A stretch of DNA of 64,000 bases, from positions 354,144 to 418,143 of the forward strand of contig NZ_JABBNC010000003.1 in NCBI RefSeq assembly GCF_012933445.1, in the 5' to 3' direction. The notes under the pieces are model-generated. The model was not told where the DNA came from. It made no database searches and saw nothing but the letters and a program-made list of their open reading frames with translations. Of the stretch, positions 24,819 through 32,827 are shown piece by piece (within the stretch, counting starts at the first letter, position 1; the number at the start of each line of letters is the position of its first letter). The stretch is from Actinoplanes sp. TBRC 11911 (GTDB lineage: Bacteria > Actinomycetota > Actinomycetes > Mycobacteriales > Micromonosporaceae). Made by a program: the position numbers and the translations under genes.

Positions 24819-25106
24819 TCAGTCGAAGTAACCGCGGTTCAGCGGCGGGTGGCCGGCCTTCAGCGCGGGCATGGCCCGGATGCTGTTGAGGTCGTGCCGT
24901 ACGGTCCATGCCTCGCGCCACGGCCGCCGCGACACGATCGCGGCCCGTTCGGCGAGCCGGCGTGGTGCGCACGGCCAGCGCCATCCACACCAGACACAGT
25001 TGCCGTCGGGTCCGGCCGAGGCGTGCCGTCCGAGCATCTGCTGGGCGTCTTGCCAGAGCAGGTGATCCACGATGCCGGTCGGCGCAGTCTGGTCGGCGAT
25101 GACCAT
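24819..25106 (-). CDS. small cysteine-containing protein
   Basis: 95 aa, ATG with GGGAGGT about 9 nt upstream. The central motif CVWCGWRWPCAPRRLAER (CxxC plus a third Cys) suggests a metal or redox site, followed by an Arg/Trp-rich stretch (PWREAWTVRHDLNS). No membrane segment or signal. I have the impression of similar lone proteins in Micromonosporaceae but cannot name a family. The coding call rests on the RBS, length and conserved-looking Cys motif. Confidence 0.65.
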   Translation of the reverse strand: MVIADQTAPTGIVDHLLWQDAQQMLGRHASAGPDGNCVWCGWRWPCAPRRLAERAAIVSRRPWREAWTVRHDLNSIRAMPALKAGHPPLNRGYFD

Positions 25107-25228
25107 TTTGAGCTAACCTCCCGTGATAAATCGTGAGAAACCGCTGCGGAACACGTCTGTCACGCCCTATACAACCGCCCGTCACCAAAACCTCGCCGGA
25201 CTGTGTGTGCGACTGCCGCGACTATGTG

Positions 25229-25276
25229 TGACGAGCGATGTTCGCCGTGGGCTGACGAGCGATGTTCGCCCTGGGC
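25229..25276. repeat. 24-bp tandem duplication
   Basis: Two adjacent 24-bp units (25229-25252, 25253-25276) differing at one base. It lies in the upstream region of the protease gene and creates one of its alternative start codons (ATG 25262). Confidence 0.8.
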
Positions 25277-25324
25277 GGACGTCCGAATGGCATGGAGTCC
25301 GCGAGCCCCGTTGTTGCGATCTGC

Positions 25325-26269
25325 ATGGATACCGAACACACGGGTGTCGAACATGAGGCACTCGATGCCTACAGCCGTGTGGTGACCGGCGTCGCCACGA
25401 GTCTTCTGCCTTCCGTCGCGGCCCTCGCCGTGCGTACCCCCCGGGGCGCCGGTGCCGGCTCGGCGGTCACCTTCACCGACGACGGATTCCTGCTCACCAA
25501 CGCCCACGTGGTCAACGGGGCCAGCCGCGGCACCGCCACGTTCGCGGACGGCACCGAGACCACCTTCGACGTGGTCGGCTCGGATCCGCTGTCCGACCTC
25601 GCGGTCATCCGCGTGCACAACGCCGGCGCCCCGGCCGCTCCGCTGGGCGACGCCGACACCCTCATGATCGGCCAGCTGGTGGTCGCGGTCGGTAACCCGA
25701 TGGGTCTGGCCGGCTCGGTCACCGCCGGGGTGGTGTCCGGTCTCGGCCGGTCGCTGCCGGCCCGCGACGGCCGCCGGGTCCGGATCATCGACAGCGTCAT
25801 CCAGACCGATGCCGCACTGAACCCCGGCAACTCCGGCGGCGCCCTGGCCGACTCGACCGGCACCGTCGTGGGGATCAACACCGCGGTCGCGGGCTACGGG
25901 CTGGGGCTCGCCGTCCCGATCAACTCGACCACCCGGTCGATCATCGGCGAGCTGGTCGGCTCCGGCAAGGTCCGCCGGGCCTGGCTGGGCGTCGCCGGCG
26001 TGCCGCAGCCGCTGCCGCCGGCCCTCGGCGACCGGCTGGGGCAGAAGCTCGGCCTGCGCGTGGTCGAGGTCGTTCCGGGCAGTCCGGCCGGCACCGCCGG
26101 CATCTACCTGGGCGACGTGCTGATCTCCGCGGGTGGTCAGCCGATCCAGACCGTGCAGACGTTGCAGCGGCTGATGCTCGGCCCGGCCATCGGCCAGAGC
26201 CTGCCGATCACGCTGCTGCGCAAGAACGCGTTGGTCGATGTGGTGACCGTTCCCGCCGAATTGGACTGA
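25325..26269 (+). CDS. S1C (HtrA-like) serine protease with PDZ domain, no signal peptide
   Basis: 314 aa from ATG 25325; in-frame ATGs at 25292 and 25262 are possible, but the region before MDTEHTG lies at or next to a tandem duplication and looks noncoding. Catalytic triad: His in LLTNAHVVNG, Asp in DPLSDLAVI, Ser in NPGNSGGALADS. A C-terminal PDZ (about 215-310: LGLRVVEVVPGSPAGTAGIYLGDVLISAGGQ). No signal peptide or membrane anchor is seen, unlike classical HtrA/DegP, so it may be cytoplasmic or exported by another route. Confidence 0.9.
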   Translation: MDTEHTGVEHEALDAYSRVVTGVATSLLPSVAALAVRTPRGAGAGSAVTFTDDGFLLTNAHVVNGASRGTATFADGTETTFDVVGSDPLSDLAVIRVHNAGAPAAPLGDADTLMIGQLVVAVGNPMGLAGSVTAGVVSGLGRSLPARDGRRVRIIDSVIQTDAALNPGNSGGALADSTGTVVGINTAVAGYGLGLAVPINSTTRSIIGELVGSGKVRRAWLGVAGVPQPLPPALGDRLGQKLGLRVVEVVPGSPAGTAGIYLGDVLISAGGQPIQTVQTLQRLMLGPAIGQSLPITLLRKNALVDVVTVPAELD

Positions 26270-26295
26270 CGAGACGACCGGAGTACTGTCCGCTA

Positions 26296-27300
26296 ATGAT
26301 CTTCCGGAGGCGGTCCAAAGCCGCCGCCATCACGGCCTTCTGGACGTGGTGGGAGGCGGCGCGCCCGCGTGCCGAGAAGATGATCAGCGGGGTTCCGGAC
26401 GATCGCTTGGCGGCCGAGCTCACGGCTCTGGTCTCGGCGATCCACCCGGGGCTGCAGTGGGAGTTCACCACCGGCTCCGAGTCCACCCACGTGCTGGTGG
26501 TGACCTCGGGCGGCGATCCGGCCCTGCGGTCACTCGCCGAGCGGTGGCGGCGGGCCTCCCCCGAACCCGACGTGATCTTCGCCTACGCGGCGGCCCGCCC
26601 CGGAAACCCGTCCGCGCTGGCCGGCGTCCTGCAGATCGACGGGCACCGGCTCGCGCTCACCGACGCCCGCTTCGACGCCATCCCGGACGAGGCCACCCTC
26701 GCCGTACATGTCCGGGTCTGGCATCCGGAGTTCGCCGCGATGACCGAGCAGTCCCGTACGCAGGTCGCGTTCTTGACCTTGGATTGGCTGCTCGGCGAGG
26801 ACGCGGTGGAGATCTGGGTGGGCGAGATCGCCGCGGTCAGCCGCCCTGGGCCCGACCTGACCGGCGGGGAGCTGGCCAACGTCGTGGCCGGCATGGCACC
26901 GCAGGACGGCACCGAACGCTGGGGCACGCTGACCGGCACCCGGCGCGGCAAGCCGCTGGTGGCGCTGGCCCAGGTGCCGCTGAAGCCGGCCCGCTGGCCG
27001 GGCTGCGACCTGCACATCCGGGTCGACGTGCCGTACCGGCTGCGGGACGAGAACGGCTTCCCGGCGCAGGACGCGTTTCCCGCGTTGTACGCCCTCGAGG
27101 ACCGGATCACCGAGTTCGCCGACGGCGCCGTGGTGGTGGCGCACGAGACCTGCGACGGCGTACGCACCACGCACCTCTACACCGACCGGCGGGCCGCCGC
27201 GCACGCGCTGGAGCCGGTCATCGCGACCTGGCCGGACGGCCGGATCCGGATGACCGTCTCCCCCGACCCGCGCTGGGAAGCGGTCGCGCACCTGCGCTGA
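26296..27300 (+). CDS. conserved hypothetical protein (possibly DUF695-related)
   Basis: 334 aa, soluble. The N-terminus AFWTWWEAARPRAEKMISG followed by HPGLQWEFTTGSESTHVLVVTSGG and SPEPDVIFAYAAARP recalls a family whose members begin with FW-W and an ELF-type region; from memory some carry the DUF695 label. The second half (RWGTLTGTRRGKPLVALAQVPLKP, LYALEDRITEFADGAVVVAHETCDGVRTTHLY) repeats the alpha/beta style of a duplicated domain. Function unknown. It follows the protease by 26 bp on the same strand. Confidence 0.65.
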   Translation: MIFRRRSKAAAITAFWTWWEAARPRAEKMISGVPDDRLAAELTALVSAIHPGLQWEFTTGSESTHVLVVTSGGDPALRSLAERWRRASPEPDVIFAYAAARPGNPSALAGVLQIDGHRLALTDARFDAIPDEATLAVHVRVWHPEFAAMTEQSRTQVAFLTLDWLLGEDAVEIWVGEIAAVSRPGPDLTGGELANVVAGMAPQDGTERWGTLTGTRRGKPLVALAQVPLKPARWPGCDLHIRVDVPYRLRDENGFPAQDAFPALYALEDRITEFADGAVVVAHETCDGVRTTHLYTDRRAAAHALEPVIATWPDGRIRMTVSPDPRWEAVAHLR

Positions 27301-27357
27301 GCTCGCGCAAGGGCCGAGCCCGGCCGCGGTGAGCAGGCCGGACCCGGCAAATCGGAC

Positions 27358-28716
27358 TCAGACCACGTGGGCCAGCAGGTCCTGCCTGGTCAGCACGCCC
27401 GCAGGCTTGCCGTCGATCAGCACCATGGCCGCGTCCGCCTTCTCCAGCAGCGCCACCGCCTCGCTGACCGGCTGGCCCCCGCCGATCACCGGCAGCGACG
27501 GCCCCATGTGGCGCTCGATCGTGTCGTGCAGGTGGGCCTGGCCGCTGAACAGCGCGTCCAGCAACGCCTTCTCCGCTATCGAGCCGGCCACCTCACCGGT
27601 GACCACGGGCGGCTCGGCCTTGAGGACGGGCAGCTGTGAGATGCCGTACTCGCGCATGTAGTCGATCGCGTCGCGAACCGTCTCGGTCGGGTGGACGTGG
27701 ACCAGCGGTGGCATCCGGCCGTCCTTGCCCGCCAGGGCGTCGGCCACGCTCGGCTCGCCCTCGCCGGTGCGCAGGAAGCCGTAGCGCGCCATCCAGTCGT
27801 CGTTGAAGATCTTCGACAGGTACCCACGACCGCCGTCCGGCAGCAGGACGACCACGACGTCGTCCGGCCCGGCCCGGCGCGCCACCTCGAGCGCCGCCAC
27901 CACGGCCATCCCGCACGAGCCGCCGACCAGCAGACCCTCCTCGCGGGCCAGGCGACGGGTCATCTCGAACGAGTCGGAGTCGGACACCTCGATCACCTCG
28001 TCGGCGATCGCCCGGTCGTACGTGGTGGGCCAGAAGTCCTCGCCGACGCCCTCGACCAGGTAGGGCCGGCCGGTGCCGCCCGAGTAGACCGAGCCCTCCG
28101 GGTCGGCGCCGATGATCCGGACCGGGCCCTGCTCCTTGAGGTAGCGCCCGACGCCGGTGATGGTGCCGCCGGTGCCGACGCCCGCGACGAAGTGGGTGAT
28201 CCGCCCGTCGGTCTGCTTCCACAGCTCGGGGCCGGTGTCCTCGTAGTGCGAGCGCGGGTTGGCCAGGTTGCTGTACTGGTCGGGCTTCCACGCGCCGGGA
28301 ACCTCACGGGCCAGCCGGTCGGAGACGTTGTAATACGAGCGCGGGTCTTCCGGGGCCACGGCCGTCGGACAGACCACAACCTCCGCCCCGTACGCCCGTA
28401 GGACGTTCTGCTTGTCCTCACTGACCTTGTCCGGGCACACGAAGATGCACCGATAACCACGCTGCTGGGCCACCAGGGCCAGTCCGACCCCGGTGTTGCC
28501 GCTCGTCGGCTCGACGATCACGCCGCCCGGCTGAAGCAGGCCGGCCTTCTCCGCGTCCTCCACCATCCGCAGGGCTATCCGGTCCTTGACCGACCCGCCG
28601 GGGTTGAAGTACTCGACCTTTGCCAGCACCGTGGCACGGATGCCCGCGGTGACCTGGTTCAGCTTGACCAGGGGCGTGTTGCCGATGATCTCGACGACGT
28701 TGTCGTAATAACGCAC
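27358..28716 (-). CDS. cbs: cystathionine beta-synthase
   Basis: 452 aa, GTG start 3 bp after the stop of the upstream ykvA-like gene. PLP domain: the Lys in NPGGSVKDRIALRM (about residue 42), PTSGNTGVGLA, AGVGTGGTITGVGRYLK. The C-terminus (about 340-452) has two CBS motifs (VRDAIDYMREYGISQLPVL; VSEAVALLEKADAAMVLIDG), as in Mtb Rv1077. It condenses serine and homocysteine to cystathionine (reverse transsulfuration) and complements metB in this window. The CBS pair may sense adenosyl ligands. Confidence 0.93.
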   Translation of the reverse strand: MRYYDNVVEIIGNTPLVKLNQVTAGIRATVLAKVEYFNPGGSVKDRIALRMVEDAEKAGLLQPGGVIVEPTSGNTGVGLALVAQQRGYRCIFVCPDKVSEDKQNVLRAYGAEVVVCPTAVAPEDPRSYYNVSDRLAREVPGAWKPDQYSNLANPRSHYEDTGPELWKQTDGRITHFVAGVGTGGTITGVGRYLKEQGPVRIIGADPEGSVYSGGTGRPYLVEGVGEDFWPTTYDRAIADEVIEVSDSDSFEMTRRLAREEGLLVGGSCGMAVVAALEVARRAGPDDVVVVLLPDGGRGYLSKIFNDDWMARYGFLRTGEGEPSVADALAGKDGRMPPLVHVHPTETVRDAIDYMREYGISQLPVLKAEPPVVTGEVAGSIAEKALLDALFSGQAHLHDTIERHMGPSLPVIGGGQPVSEAVALLEKADAAMVLIDGKPAGVLTRQDLLAHVV

Positions 28717-28719
28717 ACC

Positions 28720-29064
28720 TCAGCCTACGACCACGCGGGCCCGCTGCTTCTCCCACTCCAGGAAGCGTGTCGTCTCGGACAGCACGGCACCGGCCAGCCA
28801 GGTGATCATCACGGCGTCGTCGACGAGACCGAAGACCAGAAAAACCGCCTCCGGGATGAAGTCGACCGGGGAGATCACGTACGCTGCGGCGGCCGCCATG
28901 GCCAGCACACGTTTACCGCCGTCATATTCACCACGTGCTGTGGCCTTCATCATGCGGGGCAGCGCCGCGAGTCGCCTGCTCAGCGATGGTCCGCCTCGGG
29001 CACCGGACATCAAAGCACGTGCTAGAGCAGTAAAAGCAGCCGTACGTTTGAGCGTTTTCGCCAT
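28720..29064 (-). CDS. YkvA/DUF1232 family membrane protein
   Basis: 114 aa from ATG 29064 with GGAGAGGGG about 7 nt upstream. The DUF1232 core RVLAMAAAAAYVISPVDFIPEAVFLVFGLVDDAVMITWLAG (positions about 52-93) contains the invariant P-D-F-I-P within two hydrophobic segments; the N-terminus is basic. Function unknown. It is the first gene of a two-gene unit with cbs. Confidence 0.88.
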   Translation of the reverse strand: MAKTLKRTAAFTALARALMSGARGGPSLSRRLAALPRMMKATARGEYDGGKRVLAMAAAAAYVISPVDFIPEAVFLVFGLVDDAVMITWLAGAVLSETTRFLEWEKQRARVVVG

Positions 29065-29158
29065 GTTGTTCCCCTCTCCGCAACTCCAGCATGACTTGGG
29101 CGCGCCATGATTGCTCATCGCGTCAGCGCGTTAGCCTCGAATTCCCAGACTGTTTTGG

Positions 29159-29194
29159 ATCTTCACGGAGCGACAGATCTTCACGGAGCGACAG
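29159..29194. repeat. 18-bp perfect tandem duplication before an SGNH gene
   Basis: ATCTTCACGGAGCGACAG occurs twice without a gap (29159-29176, 29177-29194), ending 10 bp before the GTG at 29205. It lies in the 5' untranslated or promoter region. Confidence 0.85.
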
Positions 29195-29204
29195 CGAGGG
29201 TTAC

Positions 29205-30293
29205 GTGAGCACGATCGAGATCACCGCCGACGACTGGCGCCGGATCAAACTGGCCGGCCAGATCATCGGCGGCGTCACGGGGGCCGCGGCCGCGATCACC
29301 GCGCTGTCGGCTGGGTTACTGATGCGCCAGGCGGCCGACGCCCGGCGCATCATTCCGATGGCCGAGGCGCCACCGCCACGGGGCGACGGCATGTACGGCG
29401 CCAAGTTCGGCGGCAAGGTCATCAACATGGTCATCATCGGCGACTCGCTGGCCGCGGGCTACGGCGTACACCGTCCCCGCGAGACCCCGGGCGCCCTGCT
29501 CGCCACCGGCGTCTGCCGGCGGCTCAAGAAACCGGTCCGGCTGCATCGAGTGGCCGTGGTCGGTTCCATGTCGACCGGCCTGCCGTACCAGGTGGACGCC
29601 GCCCTTGAATATCAGCCCGACGTGGCGGTGATCTTCATCGGCGCCAACGACGTCACGCACGCCATGGATCGGGCCGGGGCGGTGCGTCACCTGGCCGAGG
29701 CGGTCCGGCGGCTGCGCGAGACCGGCTGCAAGGTCGTGGTCGGCACCTGCCCCGACATCGGCACGATCCGGCCGATCAAGGCGCCGCTGCGCTGGATGGT
29801 CCGCCAGTGGAGCCGCGAGCTCGCCGAGGCGCAGACCGTCGCGGTGGTCGAGGCCGGCGGCGCCACGGTGTCGCTGGGTAACCTGGTCGGCCCGATGTTC
29901 GAGGCCGATCCGGTACGCATGTTCGGCTCCGACCGTTTCCACCCGTCCGCCGAGGGCTACGCTCGCGCCGCCGCGGTGGTGCTGCCGACGCTGCTCGCCA
30001 CGCTCGGCGAGGACGACCGCCCGGCGCTGAAGGGCACCGAGGGCGTCCGCACGCTGGCCGAGGCCGCGCAGGAGGCGGTCCGCGCGGCCGGCACCGAGGT
30101 CAGCGCGACCAAGGTCGGCGGGCGTGAACGCGGTCCGGCCGGGCGCTGGGCCGTACTGCGCCGGCACCCTTGGTTCGGCGAGCCCCGATTCTGGTTCGGG
30201 CACCGGCCGGCGGCGCCGTCGGCTCCGGCTACCACCGTTCCCAGCGGCCGCTCCACCGGCGGGGCCGTAGGGTGGACACCAGAGGATCAATGA
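29205..30293 (+). CDS. membrane-anchored SGNH/GDSL hydrolase 1
   Basis: 362 aa from GTG 29205. A transmembrane segment at about residues 15-38 (LAGQIIGGVTGAAAAITALSAGLLM) is followed by the SGNH fold: block I VIIGDSLAAGYG, block III FIGANDVTH, block V SDRFHPSAEGY (Asp-His). All catalytic residues are present. The C-terminal 90 aa is a Pro/Arg-rich extension (WTPEDQ end). It is probably an extracytoplasmic esterase. A TTA codon lies at 29316. Its stop overlaps a possible start of the paralogue (ATGA at 30290). In Mtb a GDSL gene (Rv1075c) also neighbours cbs. Confidence 0.9.
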   Translation: MSTIEITADDWRRIKLAGQIIGGVTGAAAAITALSAGLLMRQAADARRIIPMAEAPPPRGDGMYGAKFGGKVINMVIIGDSLAAGYGVHRPRETPGALLATGVCRRLKKPVRLHRVAVVGSMSTGLPYQVDAALEYQPDVAVIFIGANDVTHAMDRAGAVRHLAEAVRRLRETGCKVVVGTCPDIGTIRPIKAPLRWMVRQWSRELAEAQTVAVVEAGGATVSLGNLVGPMFEADPVRMFGSDRFHPSAEGYARAAAVVLPTLLATLGEDDRPALKGTEGVRTLAEAAQEAVRAAGTEVSATKVGGRERGPAGRWAVLRRHPWFGEPRFWFGHRPAAPSAPATTVPSGRSTGGAVGWTPEDQ

Positions 30294-30319
30294 CGCAGGA
30301 CCCCGCAGGGAGGCGAGGA

Positions 30320-31108
30320 ATGGCCGGGCTGAACGCACGGATCGGCAAGGCGGCGGCCACCGGCCTGGTCGCCGGCGTGGTGGGCGGGTTCGCGCTCGTG
30401 GCGGGCGAGGTGCTCGCCGCGAAGGCACGCCGCTACGCCAAGCCGACCATGGGTCTCGCGCTGCGGACCTCGATGGGCAAGATCTCCGCGCCCACCGTGC
30501 GCCTGGTTCTGCTCGGCGACTCCGGCGCGATCGGCGTCGGGGTCGAGTGGCTGTCCGAGACCGTCGGCGGCCAGCTCGCCCGGCTGCTGGCCGAGGGCAC
30601 GGCGGACACCGGCGAGCGGCACGTGCTGCTCTCCAGCGTCGGCGTGGCCGGCTCCCGATCCTCCGACCTGGCCACCCAGGTGGCCCGCGCGCTGCTCGGC
30701 GACCGGCCGGACGTGGCGGTCGTGCTGATCGGCGCGCACGACGCGACCAGCATGCGCAGCCCCGAGGAGTCCGCGTCCCAGCTGGGCCAGGCGGTCCGGC
30801 GGCTGCGCGACGCCGGTGTGCGGGTCGTGGTGGGCACGTGCCCCGACCTGGGCGCGATGCGGGCGATCGCGCCGCCGCTACGCCAGATCGCCGGGTTAAT
30901 GGGCCGCCGGATGGCGAAGGCGCAGGCCCGGGCGGTGCTCGCGGCCGGCGGCGTGGTGGTCGACCTGGCCGAGGAGACCGGCGCGGTGTTCCGCGCGGAC
31001 GCCGGAACGCTCTGCTACGACGGCTTCCACCCATCGGCGGACGGCTATCGCGTGTGGGCCCACGCGCTCTATCCCGCGGTCGCCAAGGCGGCCATGAGCG
31101 GCGTGTGA
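30320..31108 (+). CDS. membrane-anchored SGNH/GDSL hydrolase 2 (altered block III)
   Basis: 262 aa from ATG 30320, with GGGAGGCGAGGA immediately upstream; ATG 30290, overlapping the previous stop, is the alternative. N-terminal hydrophobic segment AATGLVAGVVGGFALVAGEVL, block I VLLGDSGAIGVG, block V YDGFHPSADGYRVW. Block III reads LIGAHDATS, with His in place of the oxyanion-hole Asn of the GxND motif, so activity may differ from its neighbour. It is paralogous along its whole core to the upstream gene (VRRLR-G-VVVGTCPD shared). A TTA codon lies at 30896. Confidence 0.88.
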   Translation: MAGLNARIGKAAATGLVAGVVGGFALVAGEVLAAKARRYAKPTMGLALRTSMGKISAPTVRLVLLGDSGAIGVGVEWLSETVGGQLARLLAEGTADTGERHVLLSSVGVAGSRSSDLATQVARALLGDRPDVAVVLIGAHDATSMRSPEESASQLGQAVRRLRDAGVRVVVGTCPDLGAMRAIAPPLRQIAGLMGRRMAKAQARAVLAAGGVVVDLAEETGAVFRADAGTLCYDGFHPSADGYRVWAHALYPAVAKAAMSGV

Positions 31109-31130
31109 ATTATTGGCACTTCCGATGCAT

Positions 31131-31147
31131 GTTACCGACCGGTTAAC
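31131..31147. promoter_or_regulatory. TetR-type operator candidate upstream of the thiolase
   Basis: GTTACCG-AC-CGGTTAAC, near-palindromic with one extra T in the right arm, 9 bp before the thiolase ATG. Its shape resembles fatty-acid or steroid catabolism operators bound by TetR regulators; the regulator is not in the window. Confidence 0.35.
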
Positions 31148-31156
31148 GTGGGGCGC

Positions 31157-32401
31157 ATGCCGGAAGCCGTCATCGTCGCCACCGCCCGTTCCCCCATCGG
31201 ACGCGCCGCCAAAGGCTCGTTACGCGACCTGCGCCCCGACGATCTCGTCACAACGATCATCGATGCGGCGCTCGCCAAGGTCCCGCAGCTCGACCGCACC
31301 CTGATCGAGGATCTCTACCTCGGCTGCGGCCTCCCCGGCGGTGAGCAGGGGTTCAACATGGCTCGCGTGGTCGCCACCAAGCTCGGCCTGGACGGCCTGC
31401 CGGGCGCCACCATCACGCGGTACTGCGCCTCCTCGCTGCAGACGACCCGCATGGCGTTCCACGCCATCAAGGCGGGCGAGGGCGACATCTTCCTCTCGGC
31501 CGGTGTCGAGACCGTTTCCCGGTACGCCCGGGGAAACTCGGACGGTCTGCCGAAGGAGGCACGCGAGCTCGTCGGCGGCGGCTGGGAGAACCCGCAGTTC
31601 GACGAGGCCCGTGCCCGGACGGCTCGCTTCGCCGAGGGCGGCCAGGTGTGGCACGACCCGCGCGCCGACGGGCTCCTGCCGGATATCTACCAGGCAATGG
31701 GACAGACCGCCGAAAACCTGGCGCAGCTCAAGGGCGTCTCGCGCCGGGAGATGGACGAGTTCGGCGTCCGCAGCCAGAACCTCGCCGAGAAGGCCCTGGC
31801 CGACGGCTTCTGGCAGCGCGAGATCACCCCGGTGACGCTCCCCGACGGCACCGTGGTCTCGGCCGACGACGGCCCCCGTCCCGGCGTCACCATGGACGGC
31901 GTCGCGGGCCTCAAGCCGGTGTTCCGCCCCGACGGCCGGGTCACCGCCGGCAACTGCTGCCCGCTGAACGACGGCGCCGCCGCGGTGGTCGTCATGAGCG
32001 ACACGAAGGCGCGCGAGCTGGGCATCACGCCGCTGGCCCGGATCGTCTCGACCGGCGTCACCGCGCTCAGCCCCGAGATCATGGGCCTGGGCCCGGTGGA
32101 GGCCTCCCGGCAGGCGCTGGGCCGGGCCGGCATGACCATCGACGACATCGACCTAGTGGAGATCAACGAGGCGTTCGCGGCCCAGGTCATCCCCTCGTAC
32201 CAGGACCTGCGAATCCCGATCGAGAAGCTGAACGTGAACGGCGGCGCGATCGCTGTGGGCCACCCGTTCGGGATGACCGGCGCCCGCATCACCGGCACGC
32301 TGCTCAACTCGCTGGAGTGGCACGACAAGAGCATCGGCCTGGAGACCATGTGCGTCGGCGGCGGCCAGGGCATGGCGATGGTGGTCGAGCGGCTGAGCTG
32401 A
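31157..32401 (+). CDS. acetyl-CoA acyltransferase (thiolase)
   Basis: 414 aa from ATG 31157 (GTG 31148 also in frame). Thiolase signatures: the nucleophilic Cys in TITRYCASSLQT (about residue 90), VEINEAFAAQVI, the GGAIAVGHPFGMTGAR motif (His) near 350 and the second Cys in ETMCVGGGQGMAMVVE. It cleaves 3-oxoacyl-CoA in beta-oxidation, or condenses acetyl-CoA. It corresponds in order to Mtb Rv1074c (fadA3). No other beta-oxidation gene is adjacent. Confidence 0.93.
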   Translation: MPEAVIVATARSPIGRAAKGSLRDLRPDDLVTTIIDAALAKVPQLDRTLIEDLYLGCGLPGGEQGFNMARVVATKLGLDGLPGATITRYCASSLQTTRMAFHAIKAGEGDIFLSAGVETVSRYARGNSDGLPKEARELVGGGWENPQFDEARARTARFAEGGQVWHDPRADGLLPDIYQAMGQTAENLAQLKGVSRREMDEFGVRSQNLAEKALADGFWQREITPVTLPDGTVVSADDGPRPGVTMDGVAGLKPVFRPDGRVTAGNCCPLNDGAAAVVVMSDTKARELGITPLARIVSTGVTALSPEIMGLGPVEASRQALGRAGMTIDDIDLVEINEAFAAQVIPSYQDLRIPIEKLNVNGGAIAVGHPFGMTGARITGTLLNSLEWHDKSIGLETMCVGGGQGMAMVVERLS

Positions 32402-32416
32402 GCGCTCCCCAGATTT

Positions 32417-32456
32417 CCGCCGGGTCCGGCCTGCCACGAGCGGCCGGGCTCGGCGG
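32417..32456. terminator. stem-loop between convergent thiolase and small gene
   Basis: CCGCCGGGTCCGGCC (32417-32431) pairs with 32442-32456 over 15 positions, two as G-U, with a 10-nt loop, then AGCCCTTTCT. It serves both convergent genes. Confidence 0.6.
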
Positions 32457-32464
32457 AGCCCTTT

Positions 32465-32755
32465 CTAAAGCTTTTCCCGTACGGCGTCCACCGCAGCCGT
32501 GGCCTCGCCGAGCTGGTCCGGCGCGGCCGTCGCCAGCAGGTCGTCGGCCATCACGCGGATCTGATCGGGCAGGATCATGTCGTGCTCGCGCGGCACCGGG
32601 CGGCGCGGCCGGCCCTCGGCGTCGGCGGCGAGATCGGCCAGCAGCTGCACCAGGGCGTAGACCCGGTCGCCGCGGCCGTTGGCGGACCAGCGCGGCTGCT
32701 CCCAATGCCGGACCTGGGTGAGCAACCGGTCGGTCGAGGTGGCGAAATCGGTCAC
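32465..32755 (-). CDS. conserved hypothetical helical protein
   Basis: 96 aa, soluble, predicted helical (STDRLLTQVRHWEQPRWS, DRVYALVQLLADLAADAEG, LGEATAAVDAVREKL). I do not recognise a domain. Codon use is ordinary, and the gene ends against a terminator shared with the thiolase. Confidence 0.7.
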   Translation of the reverse strand: MTDFATSTDRLLTQVRHWEQPRWSANGRGDRVYALVQLLADLAADAEGRPRRPVPREHDMILPDQIRVMADDLLATAAPDQLGEATAAVDAVREKL

Positions 32756-32776
32756 CTGACTATTCTGCGCGGACGC

Positions 32777-32815
32777 AAAAAGGCGCCCGGCCCGCGGGGA
32801 GTCGGACCGGGCGCC
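32777..32815 (-). terminator. intrinsic terminator of the Bax-inhibitor-1 gene
   Basis: On the minus strand GGCGCCCGG (32807-32815) pairs with its complement at 32782-32790, with a GC-rich loop and five T (32777-32781), 13 bp after the gene's stop. Confidence 0.8.
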
Positions 32816-32827
32816 AAGCTGGTGGAG

